Below are positions 24,352 to 34,140 of a DNA stretch of 64,000 nt, one piece after another (positions within the stretch are counted from its first letter, which is position 1; each line of letters starts with the position of its first letter). The stretch spans positions 1 to 64,000 of the forward strand of contig CAYUCC010000001.1 in NCBI GenBank assembly GCA_964443225.1, written 5' to 3'. The DNA is from SSC4 sp964443225 (GTDB lineage Bacteria > Chloroflexota > Anaerolineae > SSC4 > Amarolineaceae). Under the pieces are notes generated by a model. The model made no database searches. It was not told the origin of the DNA and saw only the letters and a program-made list of their open reading frames with translations. A program made the translations under genes and the position numbers.

Positions 24352-25782
24352 TCACCCCGGCGATGGTCCGCTGGTGTCCACGACCGGCACGTCGGCATAA
24401 CGCACAGCCGTGACGACGCTGTTCGCCACCCAGGCCGGTCCGTTGGCCGTTTGTACCTGCCACCAGCTGGCATCGGCATTACGACCGATGATCGGGAGCT
24501 GCTGGTTTGGCCCCAGCGAACCTACGACGCCGAACGTGGTGCCCGGTCCACTGCGCAGGTTGACTGGGCCACTTCCGGCGAAGACCGTGGGTCCCGTTGC
24601 GCTGGTCAGAGCCGCCGGCTGCGCCAACGTCCGGTTGAAAAACTCGACCGAACGCTGCATCGCCGTGTTGAAGTTGCCCGAGATGTTGTGGTTGTCGCCG
24701 GCGTAGGTGAACAGCTCGATCGGCATGCCGGCGTCGAGCCCCTGCTGGTACAGGATCTCGGAAAACTCCACCGGCACACTCTCGTCGCCCCGCGCATGGT
24801 GCAGCTGGATCGGACCCGACAGGTCATCCAGGAAATAGTTTGCCGACAACGAGCGCCACATTTCGGGGTTGCTTTCGGGCGAACCGAAGAGGCTCATCAG
24901 GCCACTGCGCCAGCGGCCACGCGTGCTGCTGGGATTGGGCGTAGGCGGCGGCTGGCTGCCGCGCCGCCAACGGCTCATCAGGTCCTCGTACGACCCGACT
25001 ACGCCGCCCCAGATTACCCCTGACTTAATGTCCGGCGACGTGACCATTGCGCGCAGCGTGATCCAGCCGCCCATCGAATGGCCCCACATCCCGATGCGGT
25101 TCGCATCGGCATCGGGGTAGGCCTTGAGCGAAGCCACCGCATTGAGCACGTCGATCACGTAGTCGGGCGAGCCGTAGGCACCGCTGGCCTGGCCTTCGGA
25201 TTGATCGTGGCCGCGGTAATCGGGCCGAAAGACGATGTACCCGTTGCGCGCAAACCCGTCCACGTACGCCACATAACGCTGCGTCGTGCGGTACTGGCTG
25301 GGCGGGATGTAGCCGTGATTGAAGATGATCACCGGCCAGCCATCGGCGGGCTTCTGCCCGCGCGGCACCGTTAGCAGCCCATACTGTTTCAACCCCTCCG
25401 AATCATACGACGCAATGTAGCGATCGTAGTTCGACCCCGGTGCCAGCGTCTGCTCGATCACCAGTGCGCTGCCAGGAAATTCCTGACGCCGCAAGTATTC
25501 GATCGACAGGGGATGAATTGGCGTCGGTGTTGCCGTGGGGGTCGCCGTTGGGACCAGCGTCGGCGTGCTGGTCGGCACCGGCGTCGGTGTAAACGTTGGC
25601 GCCGGTGTCGCCGTCGGGGCTGCCGTGGCCTGCAGCGCTACCGCCACCGTCGTCGGCACCGGCGTCTCGGCTGCCTGCTCGCTGCACGCCGCCACAACCA
25701 GCAGCACCAGCAGTCCAACCAGCAGAGCCCCGCCACGTCGTCGCCAGCGTGTCCCATGTCGCAACATACTATCGGACATCAT
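24352..25782 (-). CDS. Lipoprotein alpha/beta hydrolase with C-terminal SH3 domain
   Basis: A 476-residue exported protein. An N-terminal signal ends in the lipobox LLVVAAC. A Thr/Pro-rich linker of about 50 residues follows, then an alpha/beta hydrolase of the prolyl-oligopeptidase/dienelactone type (about 105-385) with FNHGYIP for the oxyanion hole, nucleophile motif GHSMGG, an Asp in HHARGDESVPV and a His in AGDNHNISG. The last 65 residues are a bacterial SH3-like domain (VNLRSGPGTTFGVVGSL...WWQVQT), which may bind the cell wall. GGAGGGACTG precedes the two adjoining ATGs. Likely an extracellular esterase or peptidase; the substrate is open. Confidence 0.88.
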   Translation of the reverse strand: MMSDSMLRHGTRWRRRGGALLVGLLVLLVVAACSEQAAETPVPTTVAVALQATAAPTATPAPTFTPTPVPTSTPTLVPTATPTATPTPIHPLSIEYLRRQEFPGSALVIEQTLAPGSNYDRYIASYDSEGLKQYGLLTVPRGQKPADGWPVIIFNHGYIPPSQYRTTQRYVAYVDGFARNGYIVFRPDYRGHDQSEGQASGAYGSPDYVIDVLNAVASLKAYPDADANRIGMWGHSMGGWITLRAMVTSPDIKSGVIWGGVVGSYEDLMSRWRRGSQPPPTPNPSSTRGRWRSGLMSLFGSPESNPEMWRSLSANYFLDDLSGPIQLHHARGDESVPVEFSEILYQQGLDAGMPIELFTYAGDNHNISGNFNTAMQRSVEFFNRTLAQPAALTSATGPTVFAGSGPVNLRSGPGTTFGVVGSLGPNQQLPIIGRNADASWWQVQTANGPAWVANSVVTAVRYADVPVVDTSGPSPG

Positions 25783-25922
25783 CAGTCCCTCCAATCCAAG
25801 TCATAAGGGGGAATCACCCAGCGCCCCGGAGAGCGCCCAAAACCCACAGACGCCAGTCCGGCAGCCACGCGCCCATCAACAATAATCCGTTCCAATCCGC
25901 TCCCAATCCATTCCCCGAATCC

Positions 25923-26167
25923 GTTGACAGAAATCCGTTCCAATATCCGTTCAATCCGTTCCCCGGGGGTGGGACTCGGTCCCACCCGCGTTGACAGTAA
26001 TCCGTTCCAATATCCGTTCAATCCGTTCCCCGGGCGTGGGGCCGTGTCCCACCCGCGTTGACAGTAATCCGCTCAATCTACCCCCACACAACCCCAACCC
26101 CTGGCCCCTAACCCCCAACCCCTATTCCCCGAATCCGTTGACAGTAATCCGTTCCAATCCGTTCCCT
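25923..26167. repeat. 67-bp tandem repeat with internal palindrome, plus partial copies
   Basis: Two near-identical 67-bp units (25923-25989 and 25990-26056) each start GTTGACAG, carry several ATCCGTTC words and end with an inverted repeat around CCCCGGG...GTGGG...CCCACCC. Partial copies start at 26057 and 26137. With bases 25783-25922, which hold related ATCCGTTCCA words, this fills the 370-base gap between the hydrolase and the histidine kinase. No gene is seen in it. Confidence 0.85.
26091..26130. repeat. Heptamer array (CCCCAAC/CCCTAAC type)
   Basis: Five to six 7-base units (CCCCAAC, CCCTGGC, CCCTAAC, CCCCAAC, CCCTATT) lie between two partial copies of the 67-bp repeat, close to the stop codon of the histidine kinase. 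Confidence 0.7.
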
Positions 26168-27536
26168 ACTCCGCCCCCTCCGCCCCCAACAACCCAATCG
26201 CAAACGTCGTCCCCTCACCCACCACACTCTCCACCCGAATCGTGCCTCCGTGCGCCTCGATGATCGACTTCACAATCGCCAGCCCCAAACCCGACTCACC
26301 CTCGTCCTGCGGGCGGGCCTGATCCCCGCGATAGAACCGGTCGAAGATGTGGGGCAGGTCGTCGGCGGCAATGCCACTGCCGTGATCCTGAACCTGCAGG
26401 ACCGATCCGCTTCCATCCACGGCCGGTGCTGCGGTCAATACGATCGACCGGCCAGCCGCGGTGTAGCGCAGTGCATTACTCACCAGGTTACCGAGCACCT
26501 GGGCCATCCGTTCCGGATCGACGAGTACCGCCGGCAAATCAGCGTCCGCCTGCACGTCGAGCTCGACCCCGTTTTCTTGTGCGCGGGCGGCATAGGCGCT
26601 CGCCGTGCGCTCCAACAGGGTGCGCGGTGCGCAGGCCTGCCGGTTCAGCGGCAGTTCGCCCGCATCGGCCAGCGAAAGCGTACGCAGGTCGTCGATCAGG
26701 TGGTTGAGCAGCTGGGCTTCACCGTACATCGTCGCATAGACGTCCGGTGTACCGGGGAGTTTGTTGTCACTCAACGCCTCCGTATACCCCAGGATCACAC
26801 TCAACGGCGTGCGCAGCTCGTGCGCAATGTCGGCCGTCATCTGGCGGCGCAGCTCGCTGGCGCGCGCCAAATCGGCGCTCATCTGGTTGAAAGACCTGGC
26901 CAGGTTCCCCAGCTCATCCTGGGTGCGCACCGGCACCTGGTGACCGAGCTGCCCATCCGCCACGGCCTGTGTGGCGGTTGTCAGTTCACGCACCGGACGC
27001 GCGATCGTACGCGCCAGCAAAATACCTAACAGTAGCGCGATGACCGCAGCTGCGCTGGCACTCACGATGATAGCCTGGCGAACCCGGTCGATGAAATCGG
27101 CCTCCGGCGATGTCAGTCCGGTGGGACGGTCGTTGGAGCTTTCCAGGACGATACGACCGACCACCACGCCATCGACCTCCACGGGAATCCCACGATTCGT
27201 TTCTTTGGCCGACAATCGCTGTCCAACCCGATCGCGGCGGCCGCTTTGCACGACAAGTCCTTCGGCATCGGTGAGCGTCACCGGCGCCACGACATACTCG
27301 CGGCCGCCGGGGCGGTAGTAGGGATTGCGCATCAGAATCGTGCCAATGCCCTGCCAGCTGCCGTTGGTTTCGTAATAATCGGTCAGCTCGTTCTGCAGCT
27401 CGGTTCCATACCGGTCGGCGATGAATTGATCGAACTCGCGCTGCGTCTGGCCACTCACCAGGAGCGCCATCAAAACCGTGCCGGACAGGCCAACCACCAG
27501 AAACGCCAGCGTGAGTTTGACGGTCAAAGAACGCAT
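26166..27536 (-). CDS. Sensor histidine kinase with HAMP domain
   Basis: A 456-residue membrane kinase. Helix 1 (about 7-28), an extracellular sensor of about 125 residues, helix 2 (about 156-177), HAMP (about 178-230), then the H box DIAHELRTPLSV with phospho-His239, the N box NLVSNALRYT, G1 DHGSGIAADDL, F box FDRFYRGDQ and G2 ESGLGLAIVKSIIEAHGG. It autophosphorylates in response to an outside signal and passes phosphate to the regulator encoded seven bases upstream. Its neighbours (exporter, lipoprotein, YceI protein) suggest an envelope-stress role. Confidence 0.93.
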   Translation of the reverse strand: MRSLTVKLTLAFLVVGLSGTVLMALLVSGQTQREFDQFIADRYGTELQNELTDYYETNGSWQGIGTILMRNPYYRPGGREYVVAPVTLTDAEGLVVQSGRRDRVGQRLSAKETNRGIPVEVDGVVVGRIVLESSNDRPTGLTSPEADFIDRVRQAIIVSASAAAVIALLLGILLARTIARPVRELTTATQAVADGQLGHQVPVRTQDELGNLARSFNQMSADLARASELRRQMTADIAHELRTPLSVILGYTEALSDNKLPGTPDVYATMYGEAQLLNHLIDDLRTLSLADAGELPLNRQACAPRTLLERTASAYAARAQENGVELDVQADADLPAVLVDPERMAQVLGNLVSNALRYTAAGRSIVLTAAPAVDGSGSVLQVQDHGSGIAADDLPHIFDRFYRGDQARPQDEGESGLGLAIVKSIIEAHGGTIRVESVVGEGTTFAIGLLGAEGAE

Positions 27537-27543
27537 GATACCC

Positions 27544-28239
27544 CTAGCCTATGCGCTCGTTGGCGGCAAACCGGTAACCGACCCCAAAGACCGTCTCGAC
27601 GTAGCGCGGATTGCGTGGGTCTGGCTCGATCTTGGTACGCAGATTGCGCACGTGCACGTCGATTGTACGCTCGTACCCTTCGTAGGCATCCCCCTGCAGA
27701 CGGTCCAACAGCTCGGCGCGGGTGAATGCCCGTCCCGGCGCCGACAAAAACGCCGCCAGCAGATCGAACTCGGAGGGTGTCAGATCGACCACACGGTCCT
27801 CGACCGTCACGTGACGGCTGCCCCGGTCCAGGGTAATGCCCGCCGCCCGCAGCACTTCGGATTCGGCGGGCTCGCGGCTGGCGCGGCGCAGAATGGCCCG
27901 CACCCTTGCGGCCAGCTCGCGCATCCCGAACGGTTTGGTGACGTAGTCATCGGCACCCAGCTCCAGACCCAGTACCTTCTCCCCTTCCTCGAGTTTGGCC
28001 GTCAGGATGATGGTCGGTGTATCGGTTTCACGCTTGTGGGCGCGCAGAAATTCGTAACCGCCCATGTGCGGCATCATCAAGTCGAGAATGATGAGATCGG
28101 GCTTTTCGTGACGTGCGACGTAGAGGGCTTCCTGCCCGTCACCCGCCATAACCACCCGAAAGCCCTCTTGTTCCAGGTACGCCTTGACCAGGAGGCGTAG
28201 TTCTTTTTTGTCGTCTACTACCAGAATCGTTCGAGTCAT
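27544..28239 (-). CDS. OmpR-family response regulator
   Basis: A 231-residue regulator. The receiver domain (about 1-120) has the acidic pair Asp9/Asp10, phospho-Asp53 in LIILDLMMPHMGG and the Lys of YVTKPFG. The winged-helix domain (about 130-228) has LTPSEFDLLAAFLSAPGRAFTR and the recognition region RTIDVHVRNLRTKIEPDPRNPRYVETVFGVGY. The ATG at 28239 fits the family start; there is no clear ribosome site. It is transcribed with the kinase and lies just downstream of a YceI gene. Confidence 0.94.
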   Translation of the reverse strand: MTRTILVVDDKKELRLLVKAYLEQEGFRVVMAGDGQEALYVARHEKPDLIILDLMMPHMGGYEFLRAHKRETDTPTIILTAKLEEGEKVLGLELGADDYVTKPFGMRELAARVRAILRRASREPAESEVLRAAGITLDRGSRHVTVEDRVVDLTPSEFDLLAAFLSAPGRAFTRAELLDRLQGDAYEGYERTIDVHVRNLRTKIEPDPRNPRYVETVFGVGYRFAANERIG

Positions 28240-28274
28240 AAGCCACACACTGCTCTACTCACGGTTGAACCGTA

Positions 28275-28319
28275 CACCTGGGACCCGCTGGCGTCATGAC
28301 CAGCCGGTGGTCCCAGGTG
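28275..28319 (-). terminator. Terminator-like hairpin between YceI and the response regulator
   Basis: An 11-bp stem (28275-28285 with 28309-28319) encloses a second 5-bp stem (28287-28291 with 28300-28304). It follows the YceI stop codon on the minus strand. No long T run is present, so read-through into the two-component genes is possible. Confidence 0.55.
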
Positions 28320-28345
28320 CACGTTTAGTCATAACCTGCAATCGG

Positions 28346-29173
28346 TCAGACCGGTGTCGCCACAAAATCGAGCTGCAGCGTCACCGTATCCTCCACAGCG
28401 CTGACCGCCCGCGCCGCCGGAATCGCGATCTCAAAATCGGCATAGGCCAGCGTCGTGGTGGCTTTGCCTTCCAGCCGTGTGTCATTGACCGGCACCAGCG
28501 TCACATCAAAGGTCACCGGTCGCGTCACGTTGCGAATCGTCAGATCACCTACGATTTGGAACGTCATCTCCTCGCCCAGCGTGACTTGTTCGGGCAGGCC
28601 ATTGATCGCTGTGGGCACGAAGGTGACCAGTTCGTAGGCATCGGTCTCCAGGATGCGGTTTTTGATCGCCCGGTTACGGAATTCGTTGTCGGTCGTCAAG
28701 TCCCGGGCATTGACCTGGATCGTCCCCACGCGCGCGGCAGTTGGGTTGGCCGGATCGACCGCCAGCTGGCCGGCGACCTGGCTGGTGGTTCCGACGACCG
28801 TCTTGGGTGCGCCATTGAGCACTTCGTTGATGATGAAGCGCGCCTGCGACTCCGCCGGTACGATCTCGAAGATCAGCGGTGAGGCATTGTCCGCGTTGGG
28901 CGCAATGTCTGCTGCCTCGGCGGCGGTTGTGGCGGTCGGTGCTGGCTCCGTTGCCGGCACGGCGGCAACCTCAGTGGTTGCAGTGGGGGCTACCGTGGGG
29001 GGAACGGTCGTTGCCGTCGCCTGGGCCACCGCCACCGTGGGAGTTTCCAGGGTGAGCGGAACGGCCTGCAGCGGGCCGCTGGCCTGTTCGGGGGGCTTGA
29101 AGAAGGCATAACCAACCACCCCCACGACCAGTACCAACACGATACCGGCAACGATCAAAAATGTTCTCGACAC
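28346..29173 (-). CDS. YceI family protein, membrane-anchored
   Basis: A 275-residue protein with one N-terminal helix (about 5-24) as anchor, a Thr/Ala/Pro-rich linker (about 30-95) and a YceI-like lipocalin domain (about 100-275). YceI marks are FEIVPAESQARFIINE at its start, TIQVNARDLTTDNEFRNRAI, the TFVPT strand and GDLTIRNVTRPVTFDVTL. The fold binds long isoprenoid or lipid chains. It lies between the exporter/lipoprotein group and the two-component genes. Confidence 0.9.
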   Translation of the reverse strand: MSRTFLIVAGIVLVLVVGVVGYAFFKPPEQASGPLQAVPLTLETPTVAVAQATATTVPPTVAPTATTEVAAVPATEPAPTATTAAEAADIAPNADNASPLIFEIVPAESQARFIINEVLNGAPKTVVGTTSQVAGQLAVDPANPTAARVGTIQVNARDLTTDNEFRNRAIKNRILETDAYELVTFVPTAINGLPEQVTLGEEMTFQIVGDLTIRNVTRPVTFDVTLVPVNDTRLEGKATTTLAYADFEIAIPAARAVSAVEDTVTLQLDFVATPV

Positions 29174-29253
29174 GATACATATCTCCTTTCGGCAGGCTTG
29201 CGAGCCTGATGATAACCTGAATGCCCAGTTAGTTCAGTTGGGCACCTGACAAA

Positions 29254-29295
29254 CTTGTAGTGCACACTTGAGTGCGCTGAAGTGCACACCACAAG
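29254..29295 (-). terminator. Hairpin terminator after the lipoprotein/exporter operon
   Basis: A 16-bp stem with three G-U type pairs (29254-29269 with 29280-29295) lies directly after the lipoprotein stop codon and is followed by TTT on the minus strand. A smaller stem (TGCCCA/TGGGCA, 29222-29244) follows. Confidence 0.6.
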
Positions 29296-29298
29296 CCC

Positions 29299-30264
29299 TT
29301 ACTTGGTATTGAGTACCTGGTCGATCTCGGCTTCGATCGCCGCATCGTCCGGGTTGGGATTGTTCTTGAGAACCTCGCGTAGGGCGGTCCTGACTTTTTC
29401 GATGTCACCCCCGCGCGCCGCGATGGCTTCGGCCAGGGTCGAGCCTTCGCTGACAGCCTGGCGCAGCGTCTCCGCCGTGATCCCAGTCGTATCGCTGATG
29501 ACACCGGTCCAGCGCAGCGCCGCACGCTGCGCCTGCTCGGCCTGCAGCTGTTCTTGGGTCACCTCGCCGGTTTTCAGCTGCAGGGCCGTAATCAGCTGGT
29601 TGAGAATTCCGCGCGTCATGAAGCCGGCGGCCTGATCACCCCCCTGCGCCAGGCGTTCGGCCAGGGCGGTTGCACGCGCCTCCGGATTGACCTCGCCGCC
29701 GGCAAAGCCGCCGGGCGCTCCTTCGAAGGGCACACCGCCACCGGGAACACCCCCAGGGGGCCCACCGCCCGGAAACCCGCCGCCGGGGTTGGCGGCGCCA
29801 CCGCGGTTTGTGGCACCATCGGCATTGCTGCCATCAGCACCGCCGCGGAAAACGCCGGGACCCAACGCTTGCAGCACGTCGCCCACGTCGTCGGTCGTCA
29901 ACTGCAGGGCGCGGATGGCCTCGATCTGGGCGGGTGTCATGGTCTGTTGGATTTGTGCCAGCAGTCCGTCCAACTCGGCCTGCGCCGTCGTATCACTGTT
30001 GCCCAGGCTCTGGTAGGCCTGCCACAACGGCAGCAGTTTGCCCGCCTGTTCGATACTGATCGCCTGGCCGCCTTCATCCAATTTGAGGGAACCCAGGATT
30101 AGCTGGGAGACGACGGGCAGGGCATTGGTGTAACCGGTATTCAACTGGCCGGCGGCCGCAGCTGACGCGGCTGGCTGATCGCTGTTGGGGGCTGCGGTCC
30201 CGCCGCAGGCCGCGAGCACCAGGATGCTGAGCAAGCCAACGATGACCAGTATGGTTTTGCGCAT
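29299..30264 (-). CDS. Putative lipoprotein with Gly/Pro-rich centre
   Basis: A 321-residue protein with signal and lipobox MRKTILVIVGLLSILVLAAC. The N-terminal third is helical (LPLWQAYQSLGNSDTTAQ...LLAQIQQTMTPAQIEAI), a shape found in small exported proteins encoded beside MacAB-type exporters and two-component genes. The centre (about 165-215) is a run of GGG/PGG words. The C-terminal third is again helical and Ala-rich. CAGGAG lies nine bases before the ATG at 30264; the longer frame to 30450 overlaps the permease gene and is not supported. No known domain is sure. Confidence 0.75.
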   Translation of the reverse strand: MRKTILVIVGLLSILVLAACGGTAAPNSDQPAASAAAAGQLNTGYTNALPVVSQLILGSLKLDEGGQAISIEQAGKLLPLWQAYQSLGNSDTTAQAELDGLLAQIQQTMTPAQIEAIRALQLTTDDVGDVLQALGPGVFRGGADGSNADGATNRGGAANPGGGFPGGGPPGGVPGGGVPFEGAPGGFAGGEVNPEARATALAERLAQGGDQAAGFMTRGILNQLITALQLKTGEVTQEQLQAEQAQRAALRWTGVISDTTGITAETLRQAVSEGSTLAEAIAARGGDIEKVRTALREVLKNNPNPDDAAIEAEIDQVLNTK

Positions 30265-30280
30265 GTTCGTATACTCCTGA

Positions 30281-31587
<1,307 letters not shown>

Positions 31588-31591
<4 letters not shown>

Positions 31592-32298
31592 GATTGTCCC
31601 CCCACATAATTCCCATCCCCGGCCACTTTGCCGTCAACCAGGGTGATGGTGCGTTCGGTCCGTTCGGCCAGGTAGGCTTCGTGCGTCACCATGACGATCG
31701 TGCGGCCGCGGCTGTGCAGCTCGTGCAGCAGACCCATGATCTCCTCGCCCGTTTTGGTATCGAGGTTGCCGGTCGGCTCGTCGGCCATGATCAAAACCGG
31801 ATCGTTGATCAGGGCACGGGCGATCGCCACCCGCTGGCGCTGCCCGCCCGAGAGTTCGTTGGGCTGATGGTCTGCGCGGTCGGCCAGGCCCACCGCGTCC
31901 AACGCCGCCAGTGCCCGTTCTTCCCGCTCGTGGTTCGTCAGGCTGCGCCCGTTGCGTTTGTACACCAGCGGCAGCATCACGTTGCGCAGCGCCGATGTGC
32001 GCGGCAGCAGGTTGAACGACTGGAAGACGAAGCCGATCTGGCGGTTACGAATCGCCGCCAGCTGCACCTTGTCCAGCGCGCTCACGTCCTCGCCGGCCAG
32101 GAGATACTGCCCCGACGTGGGTCGATCCAGGCAGCCCAGGATATTCATCAGCGTGCTTTTGCCCGATCCGGAGGGCCCCATCACAGCCACGAACTCACCC
32201 GCGTCGATGCGGATGTCGACACCGTCCAGGGCTTTGACCTGCACGGCGCCCATGTCGTAGGTTTTGCTCAGATCATGGGTTTCGATGATCGATGTCAT
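31588..32298 (-). CDS. MacB-like ABC transporter ATP-binding protein
   Basis: A 236-residue ATPase with Walker A GPSGSGKST (41-49), Q loop FVFQSFNLLP, signature ELSGGQRQRVAIARAL, Walker B VLIMADEPTGNLD and switch His in VTHE. It belongs to the LolD/MacB-type group. It lies between the HlyD-like adaptor and the permease and powers that export system. Confidence 0.95.
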
Positions 32299-32316
32299 GT
32301 TTTGATTCCGTCGCCA

Positions 32317-33849
32317 TCACTGAGTTTCGACGATGCCGGTGGTCACCACCTCGCCTTGTTCAAGGCCAGACGTGATCTCGGCATAGGTGTAGTCCATCAA
32401 CCCGATTTCGACCATGCGCAGTGTCGGCTGGCCGTCCTGCATCACGAAGACGGCGTACTGGCCAGACGAGATCTCGCGCAGCGCCTCGACCGGCACCAAG
32501 AGGGCCTGCGTGGCGCGGCCGCCGATGACCTCGACGGAAGCGTTGAGTCCAATCGGCAAGGTTTGCGGTTTGGCGAAAGAATCGGCATCGAGCTGGACAA
32601 TGGCGCGCACGGTGCTGACGCCGTTCGAGTTCACGAGCTCAGGATCGACCTGCACGACCTTGCCGGTAAACACCTGGTCCGGCAGAGCATCGAAGGTCAC
32701 TTCGGCCTCGTAATCGAGCCCCACCTTGTCCAGGTCGGTTTCATCCAGGTAGATTTCGACCCGTGGCTGGTTCAAGTCGGCCAGGGTGACCAGGGTTGTG
32801 CTACCGACGCGTTCACCGACGTCGGCGGCGATGGCCGTGACGGTCCCGGCAAACGGGGCCTTCATCGTGGTTTCTTCCAGAACGGTTTGCGCCGACGTGA
32901 GGGAATTTTCGGCCTGTTTGACCGTAATCTCTGACAATTCCAGGTCGATGGCAGCCGTGCCAGCCATCAGTTCATCCAGCTGGGCCTGTGCCTGCTCGAC
33001 GGCGGCGCGGGCCGCGGTGATTTCCTGCGCGGTCGAGCCTTTGCGCAGGCTGTCGAGGGTGGACTGGGCTTGGGCGACGCTGGCGCGGGCAGCCGAGATT
33101 TCGGCGGCGGTGGCACCCTGCATCGCCGTGTCGTAGGCGGCTTTGGCTTTTTGGTAGGCCAGGGTTGCTTCCTGCAGCGCGGCAGCCTGGGATGTCCCGG
33201 CCACTTCGGGCCGCCAGGCGACCTTGTCGTATTCGCTTTGGGCCTGCTGCAGCGTAATTTCGGCCAGTTTCAAATCGACCTCGGCCGCCGTGATGTCTTC
33301 AGCTGAGGGGCCCGCCAACAGGTCGGCCAGTTTTTGCTGCGCGCTGAGCAGCGACTGCTGGGCGGCGGCGATGTCCTGCGCCGTCGATGGCTGCAGACGG
33401 TCTTCCAGGGTCGCCTGGGCGGAAGCCAGGCTGCCTGCGGCGGCTGCCAGCTCGGCGGTCGTTGGCTCCTGTTTGAGTTTGGCAAGTTGAAGCTGGGCCT
33501 GGGCCAGGTTGAGCTCGGCATTCGCCACCTGCATGCGGGCGTCGGTGTCGTCGACGCGCGCCAGCACGTCGCCGGCGGCCACTTCGCTGCCCACCTGCAC
33601 CGGAATTTCGGTCATTACGCCGCCGCTGCTGAAGCCGAGTTCCACCTCGGACGCCGGAATCACCGTGCCGGCGCCGGTGGCCGACACCACCAGGTCGCCG
33701 CGGCGCACGGTGGTCGTCTGCACTGGTTCTTCGGCAGTGTCCTGCGCCAGGGTCGTCTGGTTGCGGTAAATCAACAGACCGCCGGCGGCCACGGCCAGAA
33801 CGATCACAAGAATCAGGAGTCCACGCCAGATATTGGTTTTGCGCTTCAT
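32317..33849 (-). CDS. HlyD/MacA-family efflux adaptor
   Basis: A 510-residue membrane fusion protein. One N-terminal helix (about 8-26) anchors it; a barrel-sandwich half (GDLVVSATGAGTVIPASEVELGF), then a very long Ala/Gln-rich coiled coil (about 120-330) with repeated 'TAAEISAARASVAQAQ' style blocks, the second sandwich half (TMKAPFAGTVTAIAADVGERV) and a beta-barrel domain. The coiled coil is long for MacA. The ATG at 33849 follows GGAAAAGAGATAG; the in-frame extension to 34020 covers the leader hairpin and is unlikely to be translated. Confidence 0.92.
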   Translation of the reverse strand: MKRKTNIWRGLLILVIVLAVAAGGLLIYRNQTTLAQDTAEEPVQTTTVRRGDLVVSATGAGTVIPASEVELGFSSGGVMTEIPVQVGSEVAAGDVLARVDDTDARMQVANAELNLAQAQLQLAKLKQEPTTAELAAAAGSLASAQATLEDRLQPSTAQDIAAAQQSLLSAQQKLADLLAGPSAEDITAAEVDLKLAEITLQQAQSEYDKVAWRPEVAGTSQAAALQEATLAYQKAKAAYDTAMQGATAAEISAARASVAQAQSTLDSLRKGSTAQEITAARAAVEQAQAQLDELMAGTAAIDLELSEITVKQAENSLTSAQTVLEETTMKAPFAGTVTAIAADVGERVGSTTLVTLADLNQPRVEIYLDETDLDKVGLDYEAEVTFDALPDQVFTGKVVQVDPELVNSNGVSTVRAIVQLDADSFAKPQTLPIGLNASVEVIGGRATQALLVPVEALREISSGQYAVFVMQDGQPTLRMVEIGLMDYTYAEITSGLEQGEVVTTGIVETQ

Positions 33850-33850
33850 T

Positions 33851-33880
33851 CTATCTCTTTTCCATCTATCTCTTTTCCAT
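33851..33880 (-). promoter_or_regulatory. Duplicated 15-bp ribosome-site unit with two tiny reading frames
   Basis: The unit ATGGAAAAGAGATAG occurs twice in tandem directly before the adaptor start codon. Each copy is a complete five-codon frame (Met-Glu-Lys-Arg-stop) and carries the purine-rich ribosome site. It could tune translation of the adaptor gene. Confidence 0.5.
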
Positions 33881-33950
33881 ATACCGGCATCCACCGGGCC
33901 AGGCGTGGGCGGCACGGGCGCCCGCGGCGCAACAATCCTTCGGTGTTCGA

Positions 33951-34016
33951 GGTCTATCCGAAAACCTTTTCGTTGCCGTGTTCCGCCTGGTGTTGCGCGG
34001 CGTTTTCGGATAGACC
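33951..34016. promoter_or_regulatory. Perfect 15-bp inverted repeat with 36-base spacer before the exporter operon
   Basis: GGTCTATCCGAAAAC (33951-33965) matches 34002-34016 exactly in reverse complement. It lies 100-170 bases upstream of the adaptor start, in the 291-base divergent gap, and could be a leader structure, a double operator or a relic of a small palindromic element. Confidence 0.5.
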
Positions 34017-34104
34017 CCATTCAAGTCAATGCTGAATCAGGGTATCAGATAAATGTTCAGAAATTGTTAAGAAGCGGTTGGGGAGTTGTTATCGGCCACT
34101 GAAT

Positions 34105-34133
34105 TTGTAAACTCCCATAATTCATGTTATTAT
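34105..34133 (+). promoter_or_regulatory. Promoter for the AAA/DUF4143 gene
   Basis: TTGTAA (34105-34110), 17 bases, TATTAT (34128-34133) with an extended TG. Transcription should begin at about 34140, that is, at or next to the ATG, so the mRNA may be leaderless. Confidence 0.55.
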
Positions 34134-34140
34134 CAGGAAT

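Noticed and set aside
25923..26056. CRISPR array from the 67-bp repeats
   Set aside because: The units are joined with no unique spacers between them, and the repeat is too long; it is a tandem repeat.
32317..34020. 57-residue N-terminal extension of the adaptor
   Set aside because: Arg/Pro-rich translation of a hairpin leader; the ATG at 33849 has a ribosome site and starts the membrane anchor.
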